A DNA stretch of 30,973 nt from contig QMSC01000002.1 in NCBI GenBank assembly GCA_003649515.1, positions 1 to 30,973 of the forward strand. The letters run 5' to 3'. The notes under the pieces were generated by a model that saw nothing but the letters and a program-made list of their open reading frames with translations, was not told the origin of the DNA and ran no database searches. Of this stretch, positions 22,004 through 29,733 are shown piece after piece. Origin of the DNA: Thermoprotei archaeon. GTDB lineage: Archaea; Thermoproteota; Thermoprotei; Thermofilales; B20-G17. Numbering within the stretch: the stretch's first letter is position 1; every line of letters begins with the position of its first letter. Both the position numbers and the translations under genes were made by a program.

Positions 22004-23257
22004 TTAGGGTATGAGTCTGTGAATGTCTCGCGTAAAGATTATTGTTTCTCTAATGTTTTCCATATCAAGCATTTTCATCAGAAGTCTTTCTACTCCCAGG
22101 CCAAATCCGCCATGAGGCGGCATACCGTATTTGAACGCTTCTAAGTAGAACTCAAAGTCCATTGGGTCTAATCCCTTATCTCTGATATTCCTAAGGAGTT
22201 CTGTATAACGATGTTCACGTTGTCCTCCAGAGCTTATCTCCAAGCCCTTATAATCTAGGTCGAAGGATTCGCTATATCCATCTCTTCTCATTATGTAAAA
22301 TGGCTTAGTCTCCCACGGATATCTCACGATGAAATAGAGGTCGTATCCCTTTTCTTTCATAATGCTTCCTAGAACCCTTTCTTCCCTGTCGCTTAGATCT
22401 TCTCCCCAGGTTACCTTGATTCCCCTTTCTTCCAGTAATTGAATAACGTTATCATACGTTAGTCTGGGGAAAGGTCGCCTAGGCAGCTTAAGATCAACTC
22501 CTAAGATTTCAAGCTCTTCTTTACAAGTTTCTCTAATATACTCTATAGTGCTGGACAGTAGCTCTTCTAGTAGCTTTAAAATGTCTTCTACTGATGAAAT
22601 GAACCCCATTTCAACATCTATTCCCCAGCATTCGTTCAGGTGTCTAGTAGTATGGTGCTGTTCTGCGCGGAAGTAGGGGGTTATTTCGTACACTCTGGGG
22701 ATAGAGGTTATTAGCATCTGCTTGTATAGCTGGGGGCTCTGGGCTAAGAAAGCTTTTCGACCAAAATAATCTAGCTCGAAGAGGGTAGCTCCTCCTTCCG
22801 CCCCTGCTCCCACGATCTTCGGTGTATGAACTTCAAGGAAATCGTTTTTCTCAAGGAAATCTCTGACGTGCTTCAGCAACCTTGCTCTTATCTTAAAAAT
22901 GGCTCTCTCTTTTGGTAGGCGAAGCATGAGATATCTGTATTTGAGTTTAGTGTCGAAGAGCACCGGTGTCTTTCCTGTGAGGTCGATGGGCAGAATGTCA
23001 ACAGGAGGTGTTATGACTTCAAATTTGGTGGGTTTGAACTCTTCTCCCCGTTTACTCAGTCTAACGCGGCTATATTCGCCTTCGATCCTCACAGCAGTCC
23101 CTATTTTTACCTTCTTTGCCTCTTTCCATAGATCCCTGTTTTCTGATTTTTTGAATACCGCTGTCACAGGCTGCACTAAGTTCTCTGGGATTATCTCTAG
23201 GAATACTATGCCTCCTACTACCCTCTTCGCGTTAACCCATCCTTGAAGCGCTACCAT
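22004..23257 (-). CDS. aspS: Aspartyl-tRNA synthetase (archaeal type)
   Basis: The enzyme (417 aa) charges tRNA-Asp, and tRNA-Asn too in non-discriminating forms. It has the N-terminal OB-fold anticodon-binding domain (about 1-105), class II motif 1 (RLLKHVRDFLEKNDFLEVHTPKI), the Asp-site QSPQLYKQML, motif 2 (VYEITPYFRAEQHHTTRHLNE) and motif 3 (GFGLGVERLLMKML). The length and lack of a bacterial insertion domain mark the archaeal/eukaryotic type. ATG 23257 is chosen: the GTG at 23266 lies within the Shine-Dalgarno taggtgt. Which type it is depends on whether the genome has AsnRS or GatCAB, not visible here. It is divergent from the radical SAM gene. Confidence 0.96.
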   Translation of the reverse strand: MVALQGWVNAKRVVGGIVFLEIIPENLVQPVTAVFKKSENRDLWKEAKKVKIGTAVRIEGEYSRVRLSKRGEEFKPTKFEVITPPVDILPIDLTGKTPVLFDTKLKYRYLMLRLPKERAIFKIRARLLKHVRDFLEKNDFLEVHTPKIVGAGAEGGATLFELDYFGRKAFLAQSPQLYKQMLITSIPRVYEITPYFRAEQHHTTRHLNECWGIDVEMGFISSVEDILKLLEELLSSTIEYIRETCKEELEILGVDLKLPRRPFPRLTYDNVIQLLEERGIKVTWGEDLSDREERVLGSIMKEKGYDLYFIVRYPWETKPFYIMRRDGYSESFDLDYKGLEISSGGQREHRYTELLRNIRDKGLDPMDFEFYLEAFKYGMPPHGGFGLGVERLLMKMLDMENIRETIIFTRDIHRLIP

Positions 23258-23294
23258 TCGAAACACCTAACGCAACCTAAATACCCTCGCGCTA

Positions 23295-23307
23295 AAATTA
23301 AATATTA
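23295..23307. promoter_or_regulatory. Bidirectional AT-rich promoter core between aspS and the radical SAM gene
   Basis: aaattaaatatta is the only TATA-like tract in the 80-base divergent gap. It lies about 40 bases before each start (ATG 23257 on minus, ATG 23338 on plus), so both genes probably use it, in opposite directions. Confidence 0.45.
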
Positions 23308-23337
23308 CCTCCTAGCGGGATTGTTTAGATACGGGAA

Positions 23338-24219
23338 ATGTACTATTTGAGGCTTTTCGATCCATGGAAGAGTCCCTTATGCACGTGTCCTTTAAAATAC
23401 TCGCTTCAACCGTACACAGGTTGTACCCACAGATGCCTATACTGCTATGCTTCAGCCTATATAGGATACAGGCCTAGCAAACCTAAGAGAAAATTTATCG
23501 TAGCCTTGGAAAGCGATCTTCGAAAGGCCAATAAAAACATTCCAGTAAGCATGAGCAATAGTAGTGACCCTTATCCTCCTGAAGAAGAATACTTTAAACT
23601 CACCCATAAGGCGCTAAAACTCCTAGCGAGATATGGCTTTAAGGTGCTGGTAGTAACAAAGTCGGATCTCGTTGTAAGGGACCTCGAAGTCCTAAGATCG
23701 ATGAGAGCGAGTGTCAGCATGACTATAACTACGCTCGATGACCACCTTGCACGTAGAATGGAGCCTTATGCTCCTCCTCCTTCCCGGAGGTTAGAGGCCT
23801 TAGAAAGACTCGCAAAATCGAATATACCTGTCTCTATGAGATTAGATCCAATAGTACCCGGCTTAAATGATGATCCGGCAATGCTAGAAGATTTACTGGA
23901 ATTAGCTGTCAAGAGAGGCATTAAGCATGTAGTCGCTTCTACCTACAAAGTAAGGCCAGACAACTTTAAAAGGATGATTCTAGCTTTCCCTGATAAAGCT
24001 GATCTATGGAGAAGGCTGTACTTCAAGGAGGGTACTGTAGTGCGCGGCTATAGATACCTACCAAAACGCCTACGGGTGAAGCTCTTAAGACCAGTTGTTG
24101 AAGCAGCGCGAAGGCTAGGCATCACGTATGCCACGTGCAGGGAGGGCTTAACTGATAGATACTTCTTTAAGGCTCCCTCTTGTGACGGTTCACATCTAAT
24201 AAAAGAGAGCGGCGACTAG
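23338..24219 (+). CDS. Radical SAM protein (SplB-like, COG1533 type)
   Basis: The 293-residue protein has the radical SAM cluster motif C29-x3-C33-x2-C36 in TGCTHRCLYCYA, preceded by the extra C15/C17 in LCTCPL. Further landmarks are PVSMSNSSDPYPPEEEYF, VLVVTKSDLVVRDLEVL, SMTITTLD and RLDPIVPGLNDDPAMLEDL, typical of COG1533 proteins related to spore photoproduct lyase. It cleaves S-adenosylmethionine with a 4Fe-4S cluster; the substrate is not assigned and DNA photoproduct repair is not implied. It is divergent from aspS and is followed after 10 bases by taw3, so it may be co-transcribed with it. Confidence 0.9.
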   Translation: MYYLRLFDPWKSPLCTCPLKYSLQPYTGCTHRCLYCYASAYIGYRPSKPKRKFIVALESDLRKANKNIPVSMSNSSDPYPPEEEYFKLTHKALKLLARYGFKVLVVTKSDLVVRDLEVLRSMRASVSMTITTLDDHLARRMEPYAPPPSRRLEALERLAKSNIPVSMRLDPIVPGLNDDPAMLEDLLELAVKRGIKHVVASTYKVRPDNFKRMILAFPDKADLWRRLYFKEGTVVRGYRYLPKRLRVKLLRPVVEAARRLGITYATCREGLTDRYFFKAPSCDGSHLIKESGD

Positions 24220-24229
24220 GGATAACATC

Positions 24230-24829
24230 ATGAGCGAGTGGAATACTAGAAAGGATTATTTCTTAAGGAGACTTAGGGAGGAGTTCGAGGCAGGACGCGT
24301 TGATCCCGATTTAAAAGATTTACTGGATTTAATTAACCTATTAGACGATTACTACACAACGAGCAGTTGTAGTGGAAGGATACAAGTAGCCGAGGTAAGA
24401 ATGCCAGGTGATAAGTTCGATTTAAGGACCCTAGGCAAGTGGCACTGGAAGGTAGACCTTGAGGATATTAAAGAAGTCCTTACAAAGGGAGGAGATTACG
24501 TTTGGTTAATGGTCCAAGGCCCTATAATCCATATTACCTCAAGGAACCTCGAGTCAGCGCTGAAGATGCTCAGTTTAGCAAGAGCTTGCGGCTTCAAACA
24601 TAGCGGAATACAGGTCTACAAGAGATTTAGAATTCTTATTGAAATCATGGGAAGCGAGGAGATGACAGTTCCGTTAAAGTGGGCTGGTGTAACGATAGTA
24701 AGTGAAGACGGACTATCTTCGCTTGTAAACATAGCAAACGAGCTTCTCGAGAGGAGTAAAAGTAAGCTCAAACGTTTTAAGAAAGCAGTTATAAAGAACT
24801 TTCATTTGGGTAGTGTGACTCCCCTCTGA
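24230..24829 (+). CDS. taw3: tRNA wybutosine-synthesis methyltransferase Taw3
   Basis: Taw3/TYW3 (199 aa) N-methylates the tricyclic base intermediate at position 37 of tRNA-Phe. The conserved front is present: DLLDLINLLDDYYTTSSCSGRI (S45-R50), followed by the KWHWKVDLEDI region, LMVQGPIIHITSRNLESALKML and GFKHSGIQV. The length is typical. The start is ATG 24230 after agggat, close behind the radical SAM gene, although that protein is not Taw1-like by motif. The last 28 bases overlap the 3' end of the convergent dCTP deaminase gene. Confidence 0.93.
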   Translation: MSEWNTRKDYFLRRLREEFEAGRVDPDLKDLLDLINLLDDYYTTSSCSGRIQVAEVRMPGDKFDLRTLGKWHWKVDLEDIKEVLTKGGDYVWLMVQGPIIHITSRNLESALKMLSLARACGFKHSGIQVYKRFRILIEIMGSEEMTVPLKWAGVTIVSEDGLSSLVNIANELLERSKSKLKRFKKAVIKNFHLGSVTPL

Positions 24830-25323
24830 CCCTGATATTTACCTCTATAGGGTGTAGTTTTACTGGTAAGCTTGGCGAAAACTATGTGTGCAAATCTAAG
24901 CCCCTTACGTAACTTTACGGGGAAAGCGCCTCCGTGTACCTCAAGGGTTATTTGCCCCTCAAAACCTGCGTCGATAATTGTAGGGGGGATGCTAAGGCCT
25001 AGCCTAGCGAAAGTGCTCCTCAGCTCCACGAAGCCTAATATGTCATTAGGCATTTTGATATACTCTAAAGTGGATAGGAGAACTTTCATGTAAGGCTGTA
25101 TAATAAAGTCTCCGTCAAGTCGTTGGACGAAGTAGTATTTGGATAGATCCACGTCTGAAATCTCTTCAGGGTCAAGAGGTGAGGGGTTATTTAAGAGAAA
25201 CGCTACTTCGTTGCCAATGCTTAAATCTATCCCATTTTCCCTTATGATCTCCTCGTTAAGAGGTTCTATGACAAGCTCTCCCGTCTCAATGAGCTTAAGT
25301 ATATCGTATCTTGAAAGTATCAT
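24802..25323 (-). CDS. dcd: dCTP deaminase
   Basis: Dcd (173 aa) deaminates dCTP to dUTP on the route to dTTP; some archaeal forms also hydrolyse dUTP. Visible are the ILSRYDILKLIETGELVIEP start, GIDLSIGNE, the phosphate-binding ELRSTFARLGL (R102, S103, R107), the core IDAGFEGQITLEVH with catalytic-type E128, and the C-terminal lid YRGKYQGQRG. ATG 25323 is favoured: the upstream GTG at 25335 lies within a ribosome-site-like aggtgt. It overlaps taw3 by 28 bases tail to tail. The minus-strand gene upstream of it encodes a nucleotide-related fusion, suggesting a shared deoxynucleotide theme. Confidence 0.94.
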   Translation of the reverse strand: MILSRYDILKLIETGELVIEPLNEEIIRENGIDLSIGNEVAFLLNNPSPLDPEEISDVDLSKYYFVQRLDGDFIIQPYMKVLLSTLEYIKMPNDILGFVELRSTFARLGLSIPPTIIDAGFEGQITLEVHGGAFPVKLRKGLRFAHIVFAKLTSKTTPYRGKYQGQRGVTLPK

Positions 25324-25400
25324 TACTCCGGACACCTTAGCAGGTGTTCATCTACCGAAATGAAATATTTTTTTAACATTTATTTTAATGAAAGATGCTC

Positions 25401-26516
25401 TTACGTGGAACCTGAACTGCTGACGTTTTTCGAGCTTCTAAAGAAATCGAACATCTCGTCCATTATTTTAAATATCTTAGTGGTGTAGTAGCTGAAAAAT
25501 GGACTTACTTCGTATGGGAAGTAAGCGTAGACCTCCTTATTGTGGGTAAAGCCGTAATTTATCTCGCTTAACACGCCTGGTGAAAGCATGTTAGTTGGGT
25601 AAAACACTATTATTATGTCGGCTTGGTCTATGAGTTGGTAGTCTCTTGCCACAACTTGGTCAACAATATCATTTTTAGCCTCCTCTATTTCGGAGACTGA
25701 TATGTAAGTGGAGGCTTCCTCTGTTTCTATAAGAACTTTATCCTCGCCGTTATGTATCGCTTGAGTTGCCATAGATACTAGATCCAATTCTTCTATCGAC
25801 ATGGGGTCAAATATGACTATGCCTAGCTTTTCAAGCTCTCTCTTAAAGTCCTCCTTTTGTTCGAACCAACCCTTTTGTTGCTTCATGAACGTTATGGGAT
25901 AGCTTAGGTAAGCCTTTAATTGAGGAGCTTTGCCCTCTTTTTTCCTTCTCTCTATGTTATAAATTATGTTAAAGAGTACCTCAGGGCCCATGTTTCTCGC
26001 TATGATGTAGTGCGGCTTGTTTTGATACTGCGCAAGCATGTCTGTTATGAATACCTCTTCGTCACGCCAGATTATGATATCCTTTAGAGTCAACTTACCC
26101 TTCCACTGGGGTCTTGCCTCAAGACGTGCCTTAATGTGATGAGCATTATCTATTATCGTGACATAGATGTCTGGCTCAAGCCTGTTAAGGTAATAGAAGT
26201 TGAAGCCTGGCACCAGGTGCTTCTTCCACCTGAAGCATGCGTGAGTACTTATAATTAGATCTTTCTCGCTTAATCCACGGTATTCATTGGCCTCCTTTAG
26301 TAGTTCCTCAAAGATCGTAGCCCGCAAATAGTTAAGGGCGAAGTGATCCATATCGAGGATTTTATCCTCTCGGATCTTTATTCCAAGTTGCTCTGATTTT
26401 TCGAACATTAACGACCCTATATCCCTTATGGTCAGTCGGTCACCTGCTAACGAGCGAACCTTTTTTATGTAGTCTAACCTCCCACTACCGCTTATGCCTG
26501 TTGCTAAAATGATCAT
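25401..26516 (-). CDS. P-loop-like / deoxyribosyltransferase-like fusion protein
   Basis: The 371-residue protein has two parts. Residues 1-190 look like a P-loop kinase: MIILATGISGSGRLDYIKKV aligns with GxxxxGK[ST], but the Lys is R13 and the Ser/Thr is L14. It continues with DHFALNYLRATIFEELL and LIISTHACFRW. Residues about 210-360 look like a nucleoside 2-deoxyribosyltransferase/DUF4406 fold: KAYLSYPITFMKQQKG, GIVIFDPMSIEEL, and QADIIIVFYPTNMLSPGVLSEINYG split across the nucleotide-binding loop and the catalytic-type Glu. It probably binds or senses nucleotides. Kinase chemistry is doubtful without the Lys. It is upstream of dcd on the same strand (about 77 bases). The start is ATG 26516. 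Confidence 0.78.
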   Translation of the reverse strand: MIILATGISGSGRLDYIKKVRSLAGDRLTIRDIGSLMFEKSEQLGIKIREDKILDMDHFALNYLRATIFEELLKEANEYRGLSEKDLIISTHACFRWKKHLVPGFNFYYLNRLEPDIYVTIIDNAHHIKARLEARPQWKGKLTLKDIIIWRDEEVFITDMLAQYQNKPHYIIARNMGPEVLFNIIYNIERRKKEGKAPQLKAYLSYPITFMKQQKGWFEQKEDFKRELEKLGIVIFDPMSIEELDLVSMATQAIHNGEDKVLIETEEASTYISVSEIEEAKNDIVDQVVARDYQLIDQADIIIVFYPTNMLSPGVLSEINYGFTHNKEVYAYFPYEVSPFFSYYTTKIFKIMDEMFDFFRSSKNVSSSGST

Positions 26517-26570
26517 TTTTCTACCCTTAGCCCTAAAATTTTCATTAAAACTATAATTTAAGTAATATGC

Positions 26571-26587
26571 TAGCTTTTCTTAAGCTA
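26571..26587. repeat. Palindrome in divergent promoter
   Basis: tagctt-ttctt-aagcta has perfect 6-base arms. It lies in the 122-base gap between the divergent P-loop fusion gene (minus) and glutaredoxin-like gene (plus), about 55 bases from each start. The gap also holds cttaaattatag (minus-strand sense) and gataaaatag (plus), plausible TATA elements. It may be an operator. Confidence 0.35.
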
Positions 26588-26638
26588 TTCCTTGATAAAA
26601 TAGTTTCATATAGCTCCTAATAAGCGGTATATCTTAGA

Positions 26639-26980
26639 ATGATACCTATGCATTCCGAGAAGATACCCTTAGGGGACTTATGCATTAATGATACGTGTGG
26701 GGTCGTGGATATGGTATTTGGTGCTCCGATGCCGAAACCGAAAGTGTACCTCTTTGTCGAGAAGGATAATGACGAGTGCGTTAAGGCGGAGAATCTGTTA
26801 AAATCTCTGGGAATACCCTATTTTAAAATTGACATTGATGAAAATGGTATACGAGGGTGGATGTTGAAGGATTTTGGTACGATGAAGGTACCTCTTATAG
26901 CTACTTCCGACGCCGTAGTGGTGGGTTTTAAGGATATAGAACAGTACCTAAACGCCTATAAGGAAAAGCTCTCAACCTGA
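26639..26980 (+). CDS. Glutaredoxin-like protein lacking the nucleophilic Cys
   Basis: The 113-residue protein has a thioredoxin/glutaredoxin fold: strand PKVYLFVE, active-site region KDNDECVKAENLLKSLGIPY, strand FKIDID, the cis-Pro loop MKVPLIATSD and end VVGFKDIEQYL. Glutaredoxins carry CPYC there; here the first Cys is N44 and only the second, C47, remains. Two other cysteines, C15 and C20, lie in an N-terminal extension (LCINDTCG) and could supply redox function. It is probably a redox-related or structural relative rather than a standard dithiol glutaredoxin. The start is ATG 26639; ATG 26648 is possible. It stands alone, divergent from the P-loop fusion. Confidence 0.8.
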   Translation: MIPMHSEKIPLGDLCINDTCGVVDMVFGAPMPKPKVYLFVEKDNDECVKAENLLKSLGIPYFKIDIDENGIRGWMLKDFGTMKVPLIATSDAVVVGFKDIEQYLNAYKEKLST

Positions 26981-27031
26981 TCTCGTATTCTAAATCTACT
27001 TTCCAAATTTTCATTTTAACTTAATTTAAAG

Positions 27032-28390
27032 CTAGAAGTCTTCTACGAGGCTTAAACACATCTTATCGACAGCTTCTAATAGGCTTTCTAAAGGTACTTT
27101 GGGATTGTTAATTATTATGGAGAATATTAGTTCCCTATTTTGAAGTGTTTTGACGTAGCCGGAAAGTGAGCTCGCCTCAGCAGTAAAGCACGCTAATGCT
27201 ATGATCCTTCCCCGAGCATTGGTATTTATGAGTCGTTCTCTTAAAGCTCCGCTAATCCCAGCTACTGGAAGAGCCCTATAAAAGTTCTTGAAATACCTTC
27301 GTTTCCTAATTTTAAATAAAAGTTCGGCGATAGATCGGGGCGTTGCTCTATTATCCTTAGAGATCCCCGACCCATCAACTAACACTAGCTCATTATCAGG
27401 TATCGAGAGAGTTTTTAGAAGGGATTTAATGGACTTTATACCGTATTCCCAATCACCCTTGCCGTATCGATAGTATCCTAGGGTTTTAAGTAGATGCTCA
27501 GCAATTAAGTGGTCATCGTGTCTGAGTAGCAACTTGAGAATATCGCTTAGGGACCTTGAGGGAATTAGCTCAAGAAGCATACCATCTACGAGTGTTCCCT
27601 CCGTAACGTTTCCCTCTACACTAACCCCTGCTGACTTAAGTGATTCCTTAAAGAGAAGCCCGGCAAAGAGATTGGGTCTCTCCAGAGGTATTTGAAAGAG
27701 AGCGCCTTTCTCATCTATATTTATCGTTCCCTTAACTACGATTGTAACGCTGTTTGCTTCCTCTTCTTTGAGTACTTCTAGACGGGTAGGCTTTGATTTT
27801 CCTGTGACAGCTCTATTTTCTACGCGAACTAACCGACTTTTCGGAAATGTTTTCACAATGGGCGGGGACCCGTCCTTTCCGGGCAAGATCGTCACTTTTA
27901 TCATCCCTTTGTCTACGAGAAACCCTGCAATTCGAGGAATGTAAGGATAGCTGAGGGTATTTTCTAGCCAGGCTTTATTGACGAATCCTCCGTCAAAGAC
28001 CTTAGAGTCGATAATAATGTCCCCATGGACGATTTTAAGCTCCCTTGCGATGCTCCCAGCAATTTTCCCTAAACGAGAGCTAGTAAGTGTGGGGTCACCG
28101 CTACCCCTAATGACTAAGTCTCCCTTTAACTCCTTATCGCGGATCTCTCCTGTGTAGAAAATACCCGTCTCGTACCTAAAGTTTGGATGGAGTATATGAA
28201 GTGCCGTTGCAGCCGTGAAGAGCTTAACAGCTGAGGCTGGTAGGAACTTTTCATCGGCGTTCACTGTTAGTATTTCACTGTAGTCAACGTCCGTGATTAT
28301 TGCTCCCACACGCGCCTTAGATGAGAGGACTTCACGAATGATCCTTTCTATCCTAGGCTTCTTCATCATTTCAAGAAAAATATCCTCCAC
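27032..28390 (-). CDS. PBP4/D-Ala-D-Ala carboxypeptidase (S13) family protein, probably catalytically altered
   Basis: The 452-residue protein aligns along its length with PBP4/DacB peptidases: LPASAVKLFTAATAL (SxxK, S53 and K56), LVIRGSGDPTLTSSRL, FAGLLFKESLKSAGV, VDGSGISKDNRATP and SSLSGYV. Two of the three active-site motifs are changed. The SxN box (family RSDNLIAE) reads HDDHLIAE (D292-H294), and the KTG box (family RAKTGTL) reads IALACFT (L399-C401). There is no signal peptide, so it should be cytoplasmic. An archaeon without murein would not need a DD-peptidase; an esterase-like, binding or other role is more likely. GTG 28390 is the start; ATG 28369 is possible. Confidence 0.85.
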   Translation of the reverse strand: MEDIFLEMMKKPRIERIIREVLSSKARVGAIITDVDYSEILTVNADEKFLPASAVKLFTAATALHILHPNFRYETGIFYTGEIRDKELKGDLVIRGSGDPTLTSSRLGKIAGSIARELKIVHGDIIIDSKVFDGGFVNKAWLENTLSYPYIPRIAGFLVDKGMIKVTILPGKDGSPPIVKTFPKSRLVRVENRAVTGKSKPTRLEVLKEEEANSVTIVVKGTINIDEKGALFQIPLERPNLFAGLLFKESLKSAGVSVEGNVTEGTLVDGMLLELIPSRSLSDILKLLLRHDDHLIAEHLLKTLGYYRYGKGDWEYGIKSIKSLLKTLSIPDNELVLVDGSGISKDNRATPRSIAELLFKIRKRRYFKNFYRALPVAGISGALRERLINTNARGRIIALACFTAEASSLSGYVKTLQNRELIFSIIINNPKVPLESLLEAVDKMCLSLVEDF

Positions 28391-28437
28391 TAAATTAAAG
28401 TTAATTAAATCAAAAGTTTTTGAGAATACCTAAAGCT

Positions 28438-28929
28438 TCATAGCATGGAGATTATTTCGTTTAGCCTTTTCTTAACCTCGTTTAACTTATTGGTCATTTC
28501 CGTTATCTTCCGCTCGCTCTCTTCTAGCTTCTTCTTGGTCTCCTCAAGATCCTTTCTTAGCTTTTCAATCTCCTCTACACTTAGTGCTCTTTCTAGAAGC
28601 GGGATCTCTATCTTTACACCTTCTCTTAGAAATCTTTCGTAGGTTTCTCTAACCATTCTACCGGCTTCTGTTCTTCCCTGTAGATGGTTTCTAATAGTAG
28701 CCTCCGTTCTTCCAAGCTCATCGGCTATCTCTGAAGTTGTATATCCAGCTCTCTCCCTCGCTAGAGCTCCTGCAGCAACTGCTAGGGAATCTATCCATGT
28801 GAGTCTATCCTCAGGGTTCTTGATTTTTTCAAGTAGATCTGACCTGAGCAACGTAGCTATCATTAACGCAGTCTCAAGCTTGTGAACGTCGCTCTTAGTA
28901 ATAGGCTTTAAGGGAACTTCTTCGCTCAT
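28438..28929 (-). CDS. Archaeal HTH regulator with C-terminal coiled coil (COG1356-like)
   Basis: The 163-residue protein has an N-terminal helical domain (KPITKSDVHKLETALMIATLLRSDLLE), an HTH (YTTSEIADELGRTEATIRNHLQG) and a C-terminal coiled coil of about 50 residues (VEEIEKLRKDLEETKKKLEE onward). This matches a small archaeal-only regulator group annotated as COG1356. The coiled coil implies dimers or higher oligomers. Targets are unknown. The start ATG 28929 follows aggggacc, with a strong TATA box at 28963-28973. The PBP4-like gene follows after 47 AT-rich bases and may be partly co-transcribed. Confidence 0.85.
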   Translation of the reverse strand: MSEEVPLKPITKSDVHKLETALMIATLLRSDLLEKIKNPEDRLTWIDSLAVAAGALARERAGYTTSEIADELGRTEATIRNHLQGRTEAGRMVRETYERFLREGVKIEIPLLERALSVEEIEKLRKDLEETKKKLEESERKITEMTNKLNEVKKRLNEIISML

Positions 28930-28962
28930 GTGGTCCCCTATCTATATTAATTATGGTTTTAA

Positions 28963-28973
28963 AGTTATATAAA
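28963..28973 (-). promoter_or_regulatory. TATA box of the COG1356-like regulator gene
   Basis: On the minus strand this reads tttatataact, 35-45 bases before the ATG at 28929. The predicted transcription start near 28942 leaves a short leader containing agggga. Confidence 0.6.
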
Positions 28974-29067
28974 TTGCAAGAAGAGAGTCTCCGATAATGT
29001 ACCTCCACTGTTAAGAGTACTGGAAGAGTGAGGAGAGACAATGAATATTAGAGGTTAAAGTAGCAGT

Positions 29068-29583
29068 TTAAATCTCTTTTTCTAGTGGCGGATTCATTTC
29101 CTCGCTAATTGTTGTGAGCACTAGTAAGGTATTCGTATGCTCTACCTCTTCCATACCTGCTAGGAACTCTATAAGGAAGCGGGTAATTTCATCCCAGTTC
29201 TTTGCCCTAACCTTAAATAATATATCATACTCTCCAGTGATTATATGTGCTTCCTCAACCCAGGGTAAATCCTTCTTTTTCTTAGATTCTTCTAAAACTT
29301 TTCGTGTGAGCATTACCTGTGCTGAAACGCTTCTAGTGAAGCTTCCGCGCTTAGCTCGAACAAGAACGAATGCAAGGAAGTTGTAGCCTACTTTAGAATG
29401 ATCTATCTTAACAGTGAAGCTACGAATAATGCCTTGATTTACTAGCCTTTCTATACGCCCTATAACAGTTGTTCGCGGAGCGCCTATACTCCTAGCTATC
29501 TTTACAACGCTTGTTCTAGAGTTGGTCATCAATTTTCTAAGTATTTCTACGTCAAGTTTATCCAACTTAATTTGAACGGACAT
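29068..29583 (-). CDS. Lrp/AsnC-family transcriptional regulator
   Basis: The 171-residue protein has the standard layout: N-terminal HTH (LDKLDVEILRKLMTNSRTSVVKIARSIG then PRTTVIGRIERLVNQGII), then an alpha-beta ligand/oligomer domain (FLAFVLVRAKRG, VEEAHIITGEYDILFKVRAKN, MEEVEHTNTLLVL). An insertion of Lys/Glu residues (LEESKKKKD) lies between the two. Lrp proteins bind amino acids and control metabolism, often repressing themselves. The start is ATG 29583 after gggaga. A symmetric site at 29601-29617 lies between the likely TATA box and the start. Confidence 0.92.
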   Translation of the reverse strand: MSVQIKLDKLDVEILRKLMTNSRTSVVKIARSIGAPRTTVIGRIERLVNQGIIRSFTVKIDHSKVGYNFLAFVLVRAKRGSFTRSVSAQVMLTRKVLEESKKKKDLPWVEEAHIITGEYDILFKVRAKNWDEITRFLIEFLAGMEEVEHTNTLLVLTTISEEMNPPLEKEI

Positions 29584-29600
29584 GCGTTCTCCCTCAATAG

Positions 29601-29617
29601 GTGGTTTAATTAACCAC
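29601..29617. promoter_or_regulatory. Palindromic operator candidate of the Lrp gene
   Basis: gtggtt-taatt-aaccac has perfect 6-base arms. The minus-strand TATA-like ggatatttaagc (29627-29638) would start transcription close to 29606, so the palindrome spans the start site. Binding there would block the gene, the layout expected for Lrp autoregulation. Confidence 0.55.
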
Positions 29618-29733
29618 GGTTTCGTGCTTAAATATCCTTAGCTAATCAGACATAATCGCGGCTTAAGCCAAGGTGGCTCTAAATAAACTTAAAATAGAGT
29701 GAAGCTTTAAAGGACAAACGGTTAACGCCAGGC

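Noticed and set aside
22899..23246. 115-codon plus-strand ORF inside aspS
   Set aside because: It is antisense to the OB-fold domain of AspRS, a certain gene.
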